In this document: positions 44,118 to 53,065 of the stretch, one piece after another
Numbering within the stretch: position 1 is the stretch's first letter
Layout of the letters: each line of letters starts with the position of its first letter
From: Lachnospiraceae bacterium
Lineage (GTDB): Bacteria; Bacillota; Clostridia; Lachnospirales; Lachnospiraceae
Direction: 5' to 3'
NCBI GenBank assembly: GCA_021769135.1
Contig: JAETTM010000012.1
Span: 1 to 64,000, forward strand
Length of the DNA: 64,000 nt
Made by a program: the position numbers and the translations under genes
Notes under the pieces: generated by a model
The model's input: only the letters and a program-made list of their open reading frames with translations
What the model was told of the DNA's origin: nothing
The model's database searches: none

Positions 44118-45137
44118 ATGGCAACGATAAAAGATGTGGCAAAATTGGCAAAGGTTTCGATTGCAACCGTTTCCCGGGTTATCAACAATCCGTCCAGCGT
44201 TTCCGATGCACGCACAAAGCTGGTGAAGGATGCCATTGAGGAATTGCATTATGTGCCGAATATCATTGCAAAAGAACTGATTACCAAAAGTTCTGCCACG
44301 GTAGGCCTTTTGCTGCCCGATATCACCAACACCTTCACACCCTATATCATTGACAGTTTTGTAAAAGTCCTGTCGGATTACCATTATAATGTGGTCACCT
44401 GTATCACCGGCTTTGACGATAAACGGGAACAGGAACTGATTCATGTTCTCACCGCCAGGAATGTGTGCGGCTTTGTTTTTCTTGGTCCGCGTCAGGCCCA
44501 TTCCGTCAATAACCCTATTATCTCCCGGCTCACCGATACTTTTCCCGTTATCATGCTGGATTACTTCGATGACCCTAAGGTATGCCATGTCATGGCTGAC
44601 GAAGAGGAAGGCGCTTATCTGGCCGCCAAACATTTGATTGAACTGGGCCACCGTAACATTGCCTTTTTAAACGGCGACCTCTCCTATGGCACTTATTTAC
44701 ATAAACAAGCCGGCTTCTTGCGGGCTTTTGAGGAATCCGGGCTGACACCCGACTCTTCCTTAATGAAGTCAATTACCCCCGACCACATTGGCGGATACCA
44801 GGCGACCACTGAACTGCTCCAGTACCGCAATCGCCCCACTGCCATTTTTACCGCCGGAGACCAAATCGCCATCGGCGTTTACCGCGCTGCCCAGGAAAAT
44901 AAAGTTTCCATCCCCAGCCAGCTTTCGGTTATCGGTTTCAGCGGCTCCCCCTTCTCCCTGGGCCTTCATCCCCCGTTATGTACCATCTCCCAGTTTGCCC
45001 CCGATATCGGGCGGGAGGCGGCCATGCTGATGATAAACTTAACAAAACATAAGGAAGAAGGGGTTAAGGATATTATCATAAATCCTGCTTTATTGGACCG
45101 CTTTTCTTGTAGCTACGCGGCCGGACATGCCGTTTAA
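44118..45137 (+). CDS. LacI-family transcriptional regulator
   Basis: This 339-residue protein has an N-terminal LacI helix-turn-helix with MATIKDVAKLAKVSIATVSRVINN and the hinge VPNIIAKELITK. A sugar-binding core follows with GLLLPDITNTFTPYIID, GHRNIAFLNGD and TAIFTAGDQIAIGVYRA. The ATG at 44118 is the family start; one three codons upstream is too close to the ribosome binding site. It is the only plus-strand gene inside the 25-kb cluster and divides it. The GTAAACGTTTAC sites at 43961, 57171, 57279 and 61377 are its probable targets, so it is likely the local repressor, released by a pathway sugar. Confidence 0.92.
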   Translation: MATIKDVAKLAKVSIATVSRVINNPSSVSDARTKLVKDAIEELHYVPNIIAKELITKSSATVGLLLPDITNTFTPYIIDSFVKVLSDYHYNVVTCITGFDDKREQELIHVLTARNVCGFVFLGPRQAHSVNNPIISRLTDTFPVIMLDYFDDPKVCHVMADEEEGAYLAAKHLIELGHRNIAFLNGDLSYGTYLHKQAGFLRAFEESGLTPDSSLMKSITPDHIGGYQATTELLQYRNRPTAIFTAGDQIAIGVYRAAQENKVSIPSQLSVIGFSGSPFSLGLHPPLCTISQFAPDIGREAAMLMINLTKHKEEGVKDIIINPALLDRFSCSYAAGHAV

Positions 45138-45165
45138 GCATGCCCATATCGGTATCCCCCTGTTA

Positions 45166-46824
45166 TCATACCGCCTCCGGCCATACGGAGAAGCTGCCGT
45201 CCAGCTTTACTTCTATCATGAAAGGCTTCCCGCATTTTCTTGCTTCTTCAAATGCCGCCGGGATTTCCGATGCCTTTTTCACAATGCAGCCTTCCATTCC
45301 TAATGCCCGCGCTACATTCACATAGTCTATATCCGGGAAATCCACGCCCGTATAGCGCCCTTCCCCCATCTTAAACAATTCTTCCTGCTTTATATTTCCG
45401 TATGCGGAGTCATTTACGAGAAGCACAATAATCGGCAGTTTCTCGCGCCCTATCGTTTCCAGTTCCCCTAAGGTCATGCCGAGGGAACCGTCGCCCAACA
45501 GCGCCACCACTTCTTTTTCCGGACATGCCAGCTGGCATCCTATGGATGCGCCCAACGCAAAGCCCATATTTCCAAAATTTACCGGTTTCATATAGCTTAT
45601 ATTTTCAGGAAAGGAAGCGGCATGTGTCCAGGCGCCTGGGTTTCCCGCATCTACGCAAAAAACGCTGTCCGCCCTTAACACTTTTTCCAATTGCTTCTGC
45701 AATGCCAACGGCGGCACCGGCGATGCCATATCATCCGCAATCGCCCCCTGGAAAAGTTCCTTTTTCCATTCCGCCTTTCTTTTTTGCATATCCTTAAGGA
45801 ACTCCGCGTTCCCTTTATATCCTTCCGCTTTCAACAGGTCAATCAAAGAGCGCAGGGAACGTTTCGCGTCTCCCACAACTCCTGCGGCCACCGGATAATG
45901 CCGCCCAATATTTTCGGGGATAATATCGAACTGTATGATTTCCTGCGGTTTCATATCCCAACGGTTCGTGCTGATTGCCGTAAGCGTGGAGCCAATCACC
46001 AGCGTGCATTCCGCCTCTTCGATAGCGGCCCGCGTCACTTTGCTGCCGTGCCTTGACCTGGGCCCGATGAAATTAGGAAAGGTACTGTCTATTGCCCCAA
46101 TCCCATTATAGGTGCAGACAATAGGCGCATGCAGCAATTCTGATAACTCCTTTACCTCCCAGGCCGCCTTCCCATGCTTCACCCCATTGCCAATCCACAG
46201 GCATATTTTCTTTTTCGATTGAATTATCCTTTTCGCTTTATCCAGCATTTCACCGGAAGCTGTGTATTCCGGCATAATGCAGTACTCTTCCGGATTTTGG
46301 GGAATATATTCCCCTTTCTGGTTCTCCACCACATCCCTGTAAAGGTCAACCACTACCGGCCCGGGCCTTCCTGTCTTCGCCACGCGGTATGCTTCCCGCA
46401 TCGCCCATGGTATCGTCGATGCATCCCTTACCGGAATATATTTCTTGCAAATACTCCCAAAAAGCAATTCATGGTCGCTTTCCTGGGCCTCCCCTTTTCC
46501 CGCATCGGGAAGTCTGTTCTGAAAAATCAAAGCGATTAATGGACTGGAATCCCTAAGTGCTCCTCCCATTCCTGTAATCAGGTTCGTAGCGCCGCAGCCC
46601 GTAGTTGCCAGGCAGACTCCCGGCTCCCCCGTCAGGCGTCCCCATCCGTCCGCTGCGCATACTGCGCCGTTTTCATGGCGCGTGTGAATAAAACGGATTT
46701 CCGTATCCTGCAGCGGGTCAGTCACAAATAAAGTCTGCCCACCCGGCACTCCAAATACATACTTCACCCCGATTTCCTGAAGCATTTTTACTACCAGTTG
46801 ACCTCCGTTTATCAATTCTCCCAT
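45166..46824 (-). CDS. thiamine-diphosphate enzyme of the acetolactate-synthase fold, unknown reaction
   Basis: This 552-residue protein has three domains: the pyrimidine-binding domain with catalytic Glu E51 in TRHENGAVCAADGWGRL, a central domain near 190-330, and the C-terminal domain with the ThDP motif LLGDGSLGMTLGELETIG and VNDSAYGNIKQEE. It belongs with acetolactate synthases, sulfoacetaldehyde acetyltransferases and similar carboligases/lyases. No small regulatory subunit gene is present, and the operon is catabolic, so branched-chain amino-acid synthesis is unlikely. It may split or join a keto-acid or ketose. GGAG lies 6 bases before the ATG at 46824. It follows an FGGY kinase. Confidence 0.83.
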   Translation of the reverse strand: MGELINGGQLVVKMLQEIGVKYVFGVPGGQTLFVTDPLQDTEIRFIHTRHENGAVCAADGWGRLTGEPGVCLATTGCGATNLITGMGGALRDSSPLIALIFQNRLPDAGKGEAQESDHELLFGSICKKYIPVRDASTIPWAMREAYRVAKTGRPGPVVVDLYRDVVENQKGEYIPQNPEEYCIMPEYTASGEMLDKAKRIIQSKKKICLWIGNGVKHGKAAWEVKELSELLHAPIVCTYNGIGAIDSTFPNFIGPRSRHGSKVTRAAIEEAECTLVIGSTLTAISTNRWDMKPQEIIQFDIIPENIGRHYPVAAGVVGDAKRSLRSLIDLLKAEGYKGNAEFLKDMQKRKAEWKKELFQGAIADDMASPVPPLALQKQLEKVLRADSVFCVDAGNPGAWTHAASFPENISYMKPVNFGNMGFALGASIGCQLACPEKEVVALLGDGSLGMTLGELETIGREKLPIIVLLVNDSAYGNIKQEELFKMGEGRYTGVDFPDIDYVNVARALGMEGCIVKKASEIPAAFEEARKCGKPFMIEVKLDGSFSVWPEAV

Positions 46825-46848
46825 TCTTTTCTCCATTCCTGCTCTATA

Positions 46849-48294
46849 TTACATCTTCATATTGGCATAAATATCAGCGACTTTATCATGAATTTCCATA
46901 TATTGCCGGTAAAATGCATCGTATACTTCCGCTTCCTTTTCCTGCACCGGGAATTCTTCCTCCACAGGAATCGGGGGAATCTCTTCCAGCTTCGCTCCCC
47001 CGGCCAGCAGTAGCAAAATGCAGGAGCCTGTTATCGTTGCCTCTTCCACCGAAGATTTATAATGGACGGTACGCATAATATCCGCTTTCATCTGAAGCCA
47101 GAGGGGGCTTTTCGAACCTCCTCCCAAAGCAACCACCTGGTCAAAAGCAATCCCGCAGGCTTTCCCCGTTTCCGCTATTTTTCTTACCGCATATCCGTCC
47201 GCTTCCAAAATTGCCCGGAAAAGATGCCCTGGCCCATGTTCCATCCCCATGCCCAATACCGTTCCCCGCAAAAGCGGATTCCAGAACGGCGTCCTTTCCC
47301 CCGATAATGTAGGAAAAGCAATTACTCCCTCGCTCCCCGCCGGAATCCCCCCTGCCAGCTCGTTCATTTTGCCTATATCCCAATGGCCGCCCATTATTTT
47401 TTGAATAAACCAGTCTGCCGCCCCGCCATATATCCCCATGGGGCCTCCGCTAATCCAAAAGCCAGGGCATACATGGGGGTTGGTTACCAGCCCCATGCTC
47501 GCATCATCGCATAAATTTTTGTGGACCATAAAAAATACATCTGTGGTTCCCATAACGCTTACCGCCATTCCGGCCTTTGATGCCCCCGCGCCAAGAATAC
47601 CCGTAGAACCGTCCACGCTGCCCACCGCCACCGGCACGATGCTTTCTATGCCTAGTTCTTCTGCAATTTCTTTTTTTATCTTTCCCAGCATTTCGTATGG
47701 CCTTCGCAGTACCGGCAGCTTATTTTCATCAATCCCGCTCTTTTCAATCAACTCCCTGCTCCAGCACGCTTTTTCCACATCATATAAAAGTGTATAGCAT
47801 GCAAATGTATGGTCAATTCCCATAATGCCTGTCAGCTTTGCGTTGATAAAATCTTTTAATGTGGTAAAACATGCCAGCCTTTCGTAAACTTCCTTTTCCT
47901 GTTCTTTCAGATGCATCATTTTAAATACGGCATTTTCCGCACTCATGCGCCGTCTGCATATTGCATATATTTCCCGGTCCGTATACAAATTATGGAAACC
48001 TTCATATTCTTCCATGCATTGGTGCATATAAGTATAGCAGGGGGTAACCGCATATCCCGCAGCGTCCATCCCCACCCAGCTCAAAAGGGAAGATACCGCT
48101 ATGCCGTCAATCTTCTTTTCTTTATCCGTAATTCTCTTTATCAGGCGGAAAATATTTTCCCATTCTTCTTCGGCATCAAATACCGCTTCGGCGGTTCTTT
48201 TTATAACCTCTATATTCAAAATCCGGAGATTCTCCCCGATTAACGCTGCGCGAAGCGAGCTTGTTCCTATATCAACGATAATGTATTGTCTCAT
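46849..48294 (-). CDS. FGGY-family carbohydrate kinase
   Basis: This 481-residue sugar kinase has the N-terminal phosphate loop IIVDIGTSSLRAALI, the catalytic Asp in VAVGSVDGSTGILGAG near residue 235, FPTLSGERTPFWNP near 320 and the adenosine loop VVALGGGSKSPLW near 400. FGGY enzymes phosphorylate sugars, polyols or sugar acids with ATP. Its ATG overlaps the stop of the upstream hydrolase gene by one base (TGATG), showing tight translational coupling. It sits between a lactonase-fold hydrolase and the ThDP enzyme, which suggests that its substrate is a sugar acid or ketose made by the hydrolase and dehydrogenases. That is inference. Confidence 0.88.
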   Translation of the reverse strand: MRQYIIVDIGTSSLRAALIGENLRILNIEVIKRTAEAVFDAEEEWENIFRLIKRITDKEKKIDGIAVSSLLSWVGMDAAGYAVTPCYTYMHQCMEEYEGFHNLYTDREIYAICRRRMSAENAVFKMMHLKEQEKEVYERLACFTTLKDFINAKLTGIMGIDHTFACYTLLYDVEKACWSRELIEKSGIDENKLPVLRRPYEMLGKIKKEIAEELGIESIVPVAVGSVDGSTGILGAGASKAGMAVSVMGTTDVFFMVHKNLCDDASMGLVTNPHVCPGFWISGGPMGIYGGAADWFIQKIMGGHWDIGKMNELAGGIPAGSEGVIAFPTLSGERTPFWNPLLRGTVLGMGMEHGPGHLFRAILEADGYAVRKIAETGKACGIAFDQVVALGGGSKSPLWLQMKADIMRTVHYKSSVEEATITGSCILLLLAGGAKLEEIPPIPVEEEFPVQEKEAEVYDAFYRQYMEIHDKVADIYANMKM

Positions 48295-49109
48295 CAATCA
48301 TAAAACCCGTCCTGGGATTTCGTCAGCGTGTCGAACTGTTCTATATCATGCCCGTACAGCAGCTTGCAGTTATTCTTCTCGATATAATCCAGGATAAACT
48401 TCGCCGTCCGCACATATCCCACCGAATCGTAGATGATGCCCGGAATTTTAATGCTTGGATACAGGTTATCTTTCATATATACGGAATCCGCCACACAGAG
48501 CAGATTGCCCGTATTTTCCAATTCCACCTTCATGCCCAGCATGCCCCAGGAATGCCCGGAGCCAAAATTCAACAGCGTAACGCCCGGCACAAGCTCCAAT
48601 TCCTTTTCCTCCGGCATCACTGTCCTCCATTTCAGCTTTGCCTGGATGAACGCCTCGATATCGCAGGGAACATGCACGTTCAAATCTTCCCCTTTCACAT
48701 AATTGCATACCGTTGTGGTGAATTCTTCATTATTTACATAAACCGTAGCGTTTTTAAAGTTCTTCAACCCTCCCGCATGGTCCACATGAAGATGGGAGAT
48801 AACCACATATTTAATATCTTCCGGCTTCACATTCAGCTGGGCAAGCCTGTTTAACAAAAGCTGCTCTTCCGTCACATAATAGGGCGAATCTTCCTCTATA
48901 AAAGCCGGCCAGCTCGTCTTAAATTCCGGGTCGCATCCGGTATCAAACAAGATGTACCCCTCCGGATGCTCAATAAGATAGGCCTGAATCGGTATCTTCT
49001 GCCAAATCGCCTTCGGCTCCGGATTATAGGTCTTCGCATTCGTACAGCCAGCTACCAACGCCGACTTATCCAATTTCTCATATCCAAGGTCCAATACATA
49101 AAATTTCAT
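48294..49109 (-). CDS. metallo-beta-lactamase-fold hydrolase (AHL-lactonase-like)
   Basis: This 271-residue protein has the metal motif SHLHVDHAGG (H106, H108, D110, H111), an FDTGCDPEFK strand, GSGHSWG near 190 and ADSVYM near 215, with a closing His in YGHDIEQF. The arrangement is that of the N-acyl-homoserine lactonase branch. In a sugar operon a role in opening a sugar lactone is more likely than quorum quenching. GGAG lies 8 bases before the ATG at 49109. It is translationally coupled to the FGGY kinase. The fold is certain, the substrate is not. Confidence 0.85.
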   Translation of the reverse strand: MKFYVLDLGYEKLDKSALVAGCTNAKTYNPEPKAIWQKIPIQAYLIEHPEGYILFDTGCDPEFKTSWPAFIEEDSPYYVTEEQLLLNRLAQLNVKPEDIKYVVISHLHVDHAGGLKNFKNATVYVNNEEFTTTVCNYVKGEDLNVHVPCDIEAFIQAKLKWRTVMPEEKELELVPGVTLLNFGSGHSWGMLGMKVELENTGNLLCVADSVYMKDNLYPSIKIPGIIYDSVGYVRTAKFILDYIEKNNCKLLYGHDIEQFDTLTKSQDGFYD

Positions 49110-49123
49110 CTTTTTGTCTCCTT

Positions 49124-50050
49124 TCAAAATTCTCCATTATCCTCCAAAAGTTCCTTCCTTAACCACTTTGGGTCTTCATAAGCCGGATTGGGGTACGTAT
49201 AAAAGCCCTTTCCGGATTTTACCCCTAATTCCCCTTTATCCACCATCCCGCGCAGGAAATCAATCCTTTTTTTCCAGACCGAAGCATCCTGCCCCTGGTC
49301 TCTGCATTTTTGATATTCGTTTTGCGCCTGAGCCAGACGCAAATCCAATCCGCAGAAATCCATAATGGCGAAAGGGCCTCTGTCATGCTTATGCGCCAGC
49401 ATCCAGCTCCTGTCCAAATCTTCATACGTTCCGTATCCGTCAATAATCAAATCCAGCGCCTCCATAAACCAAACCTGAAGGCAGTTATTGGCCAGATATC
49501 TTGTTTTTTCTTTCAACATGACGATAGGAACTTCTCCTGCGCTGATGGAAAGTTCCCTTAAGGTCTTCACTACCTCCGGAGATGTTTCCGGAATTCCCAT
49601 AATTTCCGTATAAGTATTAGGGCTGTTGAAATGCCATGCGCAAAACCTTTCCTTATGTTTCATATTGGCCGCAATCAGGCTGGGTGCCAGAGAAGAAGTG
49701 TTGGTAACTATAATGGTATCCTCTCCCACCTTCTCTTCTATCTGCTCCATCACCCTCCGCTTCACTTCCATATTTTCCACAACAGCTTCGATGACCAAAT
49801 CCGCCTTTATGACATCCTCAAAGTTTTCCGTCAAAGCAATATTCCCCAGCGCCCGTTCCAGCTCCTCCTCCGTCATTCCGAAGTTGCTCTTCATCACGCT
49901 CCCAATTGCGTCAAACTGCTGCCTCCAATTCTTAAGCGCCTCAGGGTTAATATCATATACAGTCAGCTTATAACCTTTTCTGCCAAGAATCATCCCAATC
50001 CGGCAGCTCATAACACCCCCGCCCATTATAAAAAAGTGCTTTATTGCCAC
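49124..50050 (-). CDS. 3-hydroxyacyl-CoA dehydrogenase-like / L-gulonate 3-dehydrogenase-like oxidoreductase (GTG start)
   Basis: This 308-residue protein has an N-terminal Rossmann domain with FIMGGGVMSCRIGMILGRKG and VTNTSSLAPS, then the C-terminal helical domain of the HCDH family. The catalytic pair is probably the His in CAWHFNSP and the Glu in YTEIMG; ANNCLQVWF follows. No CoA-binding features can be recognised, and the relatives known as lambda-crystallin act on L-gulonate, so a sugar-acid 3-dehydrogenase is likely. The start is GTG at 50050 with GGAGG 6 bases upstream; the ATG overlapping it is out of frame. It begins 34 bases after the TIM-barrel isomerase gene. Confidence 0.82.
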   Translation of the reverse strand: MAIKHFFIMGGGVMSCRIGMILGRKGYKLTVYDINPEALKNWRQQFDAIGSVMKSNFGMTEEELERALGNIALTENFEDVIKADLVIEAVVENMEVKRRVMEQIEEKVGEDTIIVTNTSSLAPSLIAANMKHKERFCAWHFNSPNTYTEIMGIPETSPEVVKTLRELSISAGEVPIVMLKEKTRYLANNCLQVWFMEALDLIIDGYGTYEDLDRSWMLAHKHDRGPFAIMDFCGLDLRLAQAQNEYQKCRDQGQDASVWKKRIDFLRGMVDKGELGVKSGKGFYTYPNPAYEDPKWLRKELLEDNGEF

Positions 50051-50084
50051 ATTACCCCTCCTTTTCCAGCTTCCGAAATAGCGG

Positions 50085-50894
50085 TTACCAATGTTCCCTT
50101 ACAAATGCCGCATCCGCAAGCAACGCATCCAATCCATGCCCTATATCCGCCAACGGCCTCTCATTATAATGGGTTTCCAGAAAATACCACCCGTCAAATC
50201 CCATATGCCGCATCCATTTCAGGCTTTGCGCCACATCCGCCGCGCCTTCTCCCAAAAGACATGTTCTATTCATTTCTTCGCTGCAATCCTTCACATGGAT
50301 ACAGTCAATCCTCTCTTTTCCAAAAGCCGCTATATCCTTTTTGGGTTCGCTGAAGCCAAAAAGATGCGGGTTTGCAAGGTCATAACATAGTTTCACGTTC
50401 CCGGTTTCCTCATAAATCCGAAGCATTGTCTCCGTATCGGAAAAACCCTCATAAATCAGCCGTACCCCGTCTGCCTGTGCAATTTTGGAATATTCGTTTA
50501 AGGTATGTATCGTCTGACCCAGTTCATAACGATTCTGAAATTTGCTTCCTGCAAAAGAAGCCAGCATAATTGTGGGAATATGATACCTGACACAGGTCTC
50601 CACAGTTTTCTTATAAATCTCCATGGTTTTCTGCCCTATGCTGCTTTTTATGTCGAACTGAATACCAGGATTACGGGCAATTTCCAGCGGATGTAAGGTA
50701 TATATCGTAAAATCCGTTCCGTCCAGTTCCTCCAGAAAAAGTTCCTCCACCCTTTCGTCCAAAAGGGGGTAGTTCCTTTCCGAGCCTCCCAAATCCGTCA
50801 TCTGCATCCCGTCAAGCCCCAGCTTTTTACAAAGACGTACCGCCGCAGGCCCGCTCACCGGCAAATACCATTCCGTTACCCCAAGTTTTTTCGT
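50085..50894 (-). CDS. TIM-barrel sugar isomerase/epimerase with no standard start codon at its natural N-terminus
   Basis: This protein of about 269 residues belongs to the AP-endonuclease-like TIM-barrel family. Its likely metal ligands are in LIYEGF, CYDLANPH, IHVKD and WYFLETHY. The first strand, KLGVTEWYLPVSG, is preceded by KK and an ACG codon at 50894-50892 exactly where ATG would be expected. GGGGGAAGGGG lies about 10-20 bases before it, and an in-frame stop stands further upstream. A TTG at 50864 or GTG at 50858 would remove the first strand. The gene may start at ACG, have lost its start codon, or use the shorter form. Confidence 0.7.
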   Translation of the reverse strand, partial: TKKLGVTEWYLPVSGPAAVRLCKKLGLDGMQMTDLGGSERNYPLLDERVEELFLEELDGTDFTIYTLHPLEIARNPGIQFDIKSSIGQKTMEIYKKTVETCVRYHIPTIMLASFAGSKFQNRYELGQTIHTLNEYSKIAQADGVRLIYEGFSDTETMLRIYEETGNVKLCYDLANPHLFGFSEPKKDIAAFGKERIDCIHVKDCSEEMNRTCLLGEGAADVAQSLKWMRHMGFDGWYFLETHYNERPLADIGHGLDALLADAAFVREHW

Positions 50895-50936
50895 AACAAA
50901 CCACGCCCCTTCCCCCGCTCATAAAAGTTTTCCGCA

Positions 50937-52001
50937 TTATGAAAACGAAGTAAACATTTCCTTAATATTCTCTTTTTTTACGCACCGCTCAAATGCCGCC
51001 TCCGCATTCTTGATATTCGTCCTGTGGGTAATAATCTTCGCGCACTGTGCCGCCCCTTCCCTGTGATAAGCCAGCCAGGATAACGTCCTTTCCCAGGCCA
51101 CACGGCCGCTGTAAGTGCCCTTAACCGTTCTGGCGCTTCTAACTATGGCGTTGGACAATTCCAGGCTCACTTCCCGGGAGTAAATTCCTTCCAGAAGAAT
51201 TCTGCCCGTTGCTTTTTTCGCGCACTCTACCCCATCCTGGATAACTGCCGCTGCGCCGGAAGCTTCAAATACTACATCCACCCCTTGCCCGCCGGTAAGC
51301 TCCATTACCATATCCTGCAAGTCCGTTTCATCCGTGCAAAACACCTTATCCGCCCCCAGTTCCACCGCTTTCCTAAGTCGGGCGGCATCCTTTTTCGTGC
51401 CGCATACGATGCACATCCCGGCTCCCGCATTTTTCGCCATTACCAGTGTCAGCAATCCAATCGTTCCCGGTCCGATAATCAGGCAGCTGTCCCCGATAGT
51501 CAAATTCGCATCGTCCACCGCACATCCGCCTATGCTGACCGGCTCCGCAAGAGCCCCCTCCTCGAAACTGACTTCATCAGGCAAAAGAATCACCCCGTTT
51601 TCTTTTGCCTTATAATATTCCGCAAACCCACCATTCTTTTTCCATCCGGTCAGATTTTCCCTGTGCACTTCACAGAAATGCCTTCTCCCCGATACACAGT
51701 AACTACAATTTCCGCAGGAGCCGGTCACGGATGTCCTGGCCAATACCCTATCCCCTTCTTTTACTTTCCTTACCATTTTCCCTGCGCCCACAACTATGCC
51801 GGAAAATTCGTGCCCCAGCACCACAGGCAGATAGGGAACCAGCCAGTCATAACCGCCTTTCCATTCATATACATGCACATCGGAGCCGCATATTCCCGAT
51901 GCCTGCACCTTAACAAGCACTTCGTCTTCGCCGATTTCCGGTATAGGCATATCCACCACTTCTATCCCCGGAAAAGCGCCTCTTTTTATTACCGCTTTCA
52001 T
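50937..52001 (-). CDS. zinc-dependent polyol dehydrogenase (sorbitol/threonine dehydrogenase type)
   Basis: This 354-residue medium-chain dehydrogenase has the catalytic zinc motif SGICGSDVHVYEWKGG and GHEFSG, the structural-zinc set CGNCSYCVSGRRHFC and the cofactor loop IIGPGTIGLLTLVMAK near 180. The V-x-E-W region resembles sorbitol- and threonine-type dehydrogenases. GGGAAGAGGT directly precedes the ATG at 52001. It lies between the phosphotriesterase-family gene and the TIM-barrel isomerase, and probably oxidises a pathway polyol or sugar acid with NAD. Confidence 0.88.
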   Translation of the reverse strand: MKAVIKRGAFPGIEVVDMPIPEIGEDEVLVKVQASGICGSDVHVYEWKGGYDWLVPYLPVVLGHEFSGIVVGAGKMVRKVKEGDRVLARTSVTGSCGNCSYCVSGRRHFCEVHRENLTGWKKNGGFAEYYKAKENGVILLPDEVSFEEGALAEPVSIGGCAVDDANLTIGDSCLIIGPGTIGLLTLVMAKNAGAGMCIVCGTKKDAARLRKAVELGADKVFCTDETDLQDMVMELTGGQGVDVVFEASGAAAVIQDGVECAKKATGRILLEGIYSREVSLELSNAIVRSARTVKGTYSGRVAWERTLSWLAYHREGAAQCAKIITHRTNIKNAEAAFERCVKKENIKEMFTSFS

Positions 52002-52030
52002 ACCTCTTCCCTCTCATATACGGCAATATT

Positions 52031-53002
52031 TCACCCCAGAATCCGCTTCGGATTATCTATGAAAAGTTTATCTATCTCTTCCTCTGTCACTCCGTGCTCT
52101 TTTCTCAGCATCGGCAAAATAGCATCGTGTATATAGCCAAAATGATAATTACGCCACTCCGCTTTCTCATTTTCCGGCCATTCAATCGGCCTTCCAAGCC
52201 TCTGGCAAATTACGTCCTGGGATACTACAATCTGGTTTCCGTAGCCTTCCTTAATCAATTTCGCCAGGCAAATGGTTTTTTCCCTGTCCTCCGGGTGGTA
52301 TCCGTCATATGCGCCCAATCTGTCAAAGCCTATATTGAATCCCCAGTCCATAATCTCCTTATGCCTGCTTGTCCTGATTTCCCCGCACATATGCCCAATG
52401 ACAATTTTCGCCGGATTGCACCCATGTTTTAAAAACAATTTCGCCTGGTCAAATCCCAGCTCCCCATCTTCCGTATGGGTATAAATCGGGCTCCCGGTCC
52501 TCTTATGGGCAATCGCCGCCCCTTTCAGCATCATTTTCTGATAATCGCTGATAGCCTGATGGCTGGTAGCCAGCTTAATCAATCCAGCCTTGATGCCCGT
52601 ATTGCCGATTCCATTGGTCAATTCCGCTTCCAGCAGTTCCGCGTATTCCTCTTCGGCCCCGCCGCAGTGCATCCTCAAATTCCAATACCCCGAAGCGGAA
52701 AATCCTTCCGCATAGTAACCCGTCACACAAATAATCTGCAATCCCGACTTGTCCGATATTTCCGCCAGCCATTCCGGATTACGCCCGCAATCCATAGGCG
52801 TAGCATCAACCACCGTGTTATAACCCTGGGAGACAAGCAGCTTTGCATCCTCCACACATTTTTTCACCGCCTCATCCCTGAGCACATGCTTCCCCGTAGA
52901 AATATCATACTCAAATCCCGGAAAACCAAAGCAAAAATGCTCATGCATAAAAGTACGCCCCAACTTTTCTGCCTCAATCGGCCCTGTCACCGTCTGAACC
53001 AT
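52031..53002 (-). CDS. phosphotriesterase-family metal-dependent hydrolase, probable sugar lactonase
   Basis: This 323-residue protein is an amidohydrolase-superfamily barrel with H20-x-H22 in TFMHEHFCF, the lysine in GLIKLAT, His in YTHTEDG and IGHMCGEI, and the terminal Asp in VVSQDVI. Characterised bacterial relatives in sugar operons hydrolyse (phosphorylated) pentono-lactones. The start at 53002 follows AAAGGAGG with 8 bases spacing. It is the first enzyme gene after the RbsBAC-type transporter and is separated from it by a 157-bp palindromic element. Lactone hydrolysis is inference from family and context. Confidence 0.83.
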   Translation of the reverse strand: MVQTVTGPIEAEKLGRTFMHEHFCFGFPGFEYDISTGKHVLRDEAVKKCVEDAKLLVSQGYNTVVDATPMDCGRNPEWLAEISDKSGLQIICVTGYYAEGFSASGYWNLRMHCGGAEEEYAELLEAELTNGIGNTGIKAGLIKLATSHQAISDYQKMMLKGAAIAHKRTGSPIYTHTEDGELGFDQAKLFLKHGCNPAKIVIGHMCGEIRTSRHKEIMDWGFNIGFDRLGAYDGYHPEDREKTICLAKLIKEGYGNQIVVSQDVICQRLGRPIEWPENEKAEWRNYHFGYIHDAILPMLRKEHGVTEEEIDKLFIDNPKRILG

Positions 53003-53065
53003 CCTTTTTTCCTCCTTTCCCACACTACTGTTGCTTTGTCAATTGCGAAACCAACAACCCTGGCC

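Noticed and set aside
44031-44651. A 206-codon minus-strand frame opposite the LacI gene
   Set aside because: The plus-strand frame has a complete LacI helix-turn-helix and sugar-binding core; the antisense frame has no ribosome binding site or family motif.
50865-50923. A frameshift joining an upstream ATG (about 50923) to the TIM-barrel gene through the run of six A
   Set aside because: The upstream peptide does not resemble the family N-terminus, which is already encoded in the main frame from the ACG codon onward.
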